NCBI GenBank assembly: GCA_024640585.1
Contig: JAHEEQ010000129.1
Coordinates: 1 to 8,662 of the forward strand
Reading direction: 5' to 3'
DNA: 8,662 nt
From: Micrococcales bacterium
GTDB lineage: Bacteria > Actinomycetota > Actinomycetes > S36-B12 > UBA5976
Position numbers and translations under genes: made by a program. The notes beneath the pieces were generated by a model. That model searched no databases. It was given only the letters and a program-made list of their open reading frames with translations, and was not told the DNA's origin. Positions 6,423 through 8,662 of this stretch are shown piece after piece. The stretch's first letter is position 1. Every line of letters begins with the position of its first letter.

Positions 6423-8662
6423 TAGGACTCCCGCGCCACTTTGATTGCCTGAGCGTACTCTTGCAATGGATGGACAGTCATCTCATGAGTGATGGCGGAT
6501 TCGATGCCTTGCACCGCTGCCCCTAAACCAGAAACCGTGGTAATTGAAGGAACACCACGCAACACTGCAGCAGTGCGAATTTCATAACCATCTTGCCGAG
6601 AACCTGTGCCGTGTGGCGTATTGATTACCAAATCAATTTGATTGTCCAGAATCATTTGCACAATAGTTGGTTCACCATTTGGTCCAATCCCTTCGGATTG
6701 CTTCCGCACTGCAATAGCTTTTACGCCATTACGTTGCAAGACATCCGCGGTTCCACTCGTTGCATAAAGTTCAAAACCGAGATCAGCAAGTCGTTTGATT
6801 GGGAAAATCATTGTGCGTTTGTCGCGATCTGCAACGCTAACGAAAACTTTTCCACTTGTTGGCAAACCTTCACTAAGCGCCGCAATCTGCGATTTCGCAA
6901 ATGCCACACCGAATGACATGTCGATTCCCATTACCTCACCAGTGGATTTCATTTCCGGACCCAAAACTGTGTCAACACCTTGGAAACGACCGAAAGGTAA
7001 TACTGCTTCTTTCACCGCTACTGGTGCACCTGGTAGAGATACTGTGGCATCTCCAAATCTTGGCAACATACCAATTTCCCGCAATTCCTTGATGCTCTGC
7101 CCCATCGCAAGTCGAGCCGCAGCTTTTGCAAGCTGAACAGAAGTTGCTTTTGAAACAAACGGAACTGTTCTACTTGCCCGTGGGTTCGCTTCAAGAACGT
7201 ACAAAACTCCAGCGGCCAAAGCAAACTGAATATTTATCAATCCAGTCACACCAACACCTTTGGCGATAGCTTCCGTTGAAACTTTAATTCTTTCAATTTC
7301 AGATCGACCAAGTGTGATTGGTGGCAAACTGCAAGCGCTGTCTCCTGAATGAATACCAGCTTCTTCAATATGTTCCATTACGCCAGCGAGATAAAGTTCT
7401 TTTCCATCATAAAGTGCGTCAACATCGATTTCCAAAGCATCATCTAGAAAACGATCGACTAGAACTGGTCGACCTGGCTCAATCAATGTGGCTTTTTCTA
7501 GATAGGTTTCCAATGCGGTTTCGTCATAAACGATTTCCATGCCTCGCCCGCCAAGCACATACGATGGACGAACCAATACCGGATAGCCAATTTCATCTGC
7601 AATTTGTTTTGCCTCATTAAACGAGGTCGCCATTCCGTATTTTGGAGCTGGCAAATTGGCATTTTGTAACACTTGGCCAAATGCGCCACGGTCTTCCGCT
7701 GCATGAATCGCTTCTGGGGAAGTACCGAGAATTGTTACACCTGCATCCTTCAAATCTTGCGCAAGACTCAATGGAGTTTGTCCGCCTAGCTGGCAAATGA
7801 CACCGAGTACTGGACCTGCTTTAGTTTCAGCATCAATGACTTCTAGAACATCTTCAAGTGTCAATGGTTCGAAATACAGACGATCAGATGTGTCGTAGTC
7901 TGTAGAAACAGTCTCAGGATTGCAGTTGACCATGATGGTCTCGTATCCAGCTTCACGTAATGTCATAGCAGCGTGGACACATGAATAATCAAATTCAATT
8001 CCCTGACCAATTCGGTTTGGTCCGCTACCAAGAATGATAACTGCGGATTTGCTCCGAGGTGCTACTTCTGTCTCTTCATCGTAGGACGAATAATGGTAAG
8101 GAGTTTTAGCGGCAAATTCGGCGGCACAGGTATCAACAGTCTTGTAAACCGGGCGCAAACCAAAACCATGACGAAGCTTGCGAATTTCAAATTGGGTTAC
8201 ATTTCTAAGTTGTGCGATTTGAAGATCGGAAAAGCCATGTCGTTTTGCGCGACGCAAAAGTGGAAGATCAAGTTCTTTAGCGCTGCGAACCTCATCCGCT
8301 AATTCGTTGATGATTTGGATTTGAGATAGGAACCATGGATCGATTTTTGTAGATTCAAAAACCTGTTCAATGCTAGCTCCAGCCCAAAGAGCGAGTTGAA
8401 CAAGTCTCAATCGACCATCACGTGGAACTGCCATAGTTTGCAGTAACTCTTTGATATTTACATCCGTCTTATTTTCTGGCCAAGCAAAAACTGCCTCTTT
8501 GCGCTCAATCGAACGAAGCGCCTTTTGTAGCGCTTCTGTGAAATTGCGGCCCATCGACATTGCTTCACCTACAGACTTCATGTGCGTGGTGAGCCGATCG
8601 TCTGCTTGAGGGAATTTTTCGAAAGCAAATCTTGGAACTTTTACAACAATGTAGTCGAGGGT
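6422..8662 (-). CDS. carB: Carbamoyl phosphate synthase large subunit, 5' end cut by window edge
   Basis: CarB uses ammonia from CarA, bicarbonate and two ATP to make carbamoyl phosphate for pyrimidine and arginine synthesis. The frame stays open to the right edge: codons upstream of the ATG at 8581 read [19 protein letters not shown], a conserved internal CarB segment, so that ATG is not the start. About 746 codons are visible, against roughly 1,070–1,110 for the family; the first ATP-grasp (carboxyphosphate) domain is largely outside. Visible in order, using residue numbers counted from the ATG at 8581, are the oligomerisation domain (about 45–165), the second ATP-grasp unit starting with [15 protein letters not shown] (185–199) and including [11 protein letters not shown] and [12 protein letters not shown], and a C-terminal MGS-like allosteric domain (about 575–719) with [16 protein letters not shown] and [10 protein letters not shown]. 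The TAA stop overlaps pyrK. Confidence 0.97.
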   Translation of the reverse strand, partial: TLDYIVVKVPRFAFEKFPQADDRLTTHMKSVGEAMSMGRNFTEALQKALRSIERKEAVFAWPENKTDVNIKELLQTMAVPRDGRLRLVQLALWAGASIEQVFESTKIDPWFLSQIQIINELADEVRSAKELDLPLLRRAKRHGFSDLQIAQLRNVTQFEIRKLRHGFGLRPVYKTVDTCAAEFAAKTPYHYSSYDEETEVAPRSKSAVIILGSGPNRIGQGIEFDYSCVHAAMTLREAGYETIMVNCNPETVSTDYDTSDRLYFEPLTLEDVLEVIDAETKAGPVLGVICQLGGQTPLSLAQDLKDAGVTILGTSPEAIHAAEDRGAFGQVLQNANLPAPKYGMATSFNEAKQIADEIGYPVLVRPSYVLGGRGMEIVYDETALETYLEKATLIEPGRPVLVDRFLDDALEIDVDALYDGKELYLAGVMEHIEEAGIHSGDSACSLPPITLGRSEIERIKVSTEAIAKGVGVTGLINIQFALAAGVLYVLEANPRASRTVPFVSKATSVQLAKAAARLAMGQSIKELREIGMLPRFGDATVSLPGAPVAVKEAVLPFGRFQGVDTVLGPEMKSTGEVMGIDMSFGVAFAKSQIAALSEGLPTSGKVFVSVADRDKRTMIFPIKRLADLGFELYATSGTADVLQRNGVKAIAVRKQSEGIGPNGEPTIVQMILDNQIDLVINTPHGTGSRQDGYEIRTAAVLRGVPSITTVSGLGAAVQGIESAITHEMTVHPLQEYAQAIKVARES
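6428..6432 (-). promoter_or_regulatory. Shine-Dalgarno sequence of pyrK
   Basis: The minus strand reads GGGAG, then TCCTA, then ATG, inside the final carB codons. Together with the TAATG overlap it supports the chosen pyrK start. Confidence 0.55.

Noticed and set aside
8579..8581. The ATG at 8581 as the start of carB
   Set aside because: The frame stays open to the window edge and encodes conserved CarB sequence upstream ([12 protein letters not shown]), so this methionine is internal.
1..8662. Mobile elements, CRISPR arrays, tRNA or rRNA genes, defence or toxin-antitoxin genes
   Set aside because: Housekeeping genes fill nearly the whole window. No repeat arrays, transposase motifs, cloverleaf structures or accessory proteins were seen on either strand.

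Overview
The window is a dense, one-directional block of housekeeping genes, all read from the minus strand (right to left). Gene order and protein signatures indicate an actinobacterium. The run gmk–rpoZ–coaBC–metK–priA downstream of pyrimidine genes is the classic actinobacterial arrangement, and CarB, omega, CoaBC and PriA carry actinobacterial-type sequence. Base composition is low for that phylum (roughly mid-40s % GC by eye, not counted), with many A/T-ending codons and almost no spacer. This fits a streamlined freshwater lineage such as the acI / Nanopelagicales group. That assignment is inference.

In transcription order: carB (positions 8662 to 6422; 5' part cut off by the window edge), pyrK (6422–5568), pyrD (5568–4633), pyrF (4636–3962), gmk (3965–3417), rpoZ (3393–3127), coaBC (3127–1895), metK (1854–589) and the first 181 codons of priA (544–1, running off the left edge). 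carB/pyrK, pyrK/pyrD and rpoZ/coaBC are joined by one-base TAATG stop-start overlaps. pyrD/pyrF and pyrF/gmk are joined by four-base ATGA overlaps. The only gaps are 23, 40 and 44 bases. No stretch over 300 bases lacks a gene.

Functionally, carB, pyrK, pyrD and pyrF supply de novo UMP synthesis: carbamoyl phosphate, dihydroorotate oxidation and OMP decarboxylation. gmk makes GDP, and rpoZ encodes the RNA polymerase omega subunit. coaBC performs two steps of coenzyme A synthesis, metK makes S-adenosylmethionine, and priA belongs to replication restart. The block couples nucleotide supply to transcription, cofactor supply and replication.

I see no mobile element, CRISPR array, RNA gene or clear novel system. 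What deserves attention is how the block differs from the textbook actinobacterial one. Pyrimidine genes are ordered carB–pyrK–pyrD–pyrF as in Bacillus. The dihydroorotate dehydrogenase is the NAD-linked class 1B type, and PyrF is a short type 1 enzyme. The nucleoid-protein gene mihF, usually just upstream of gmk, is missing.
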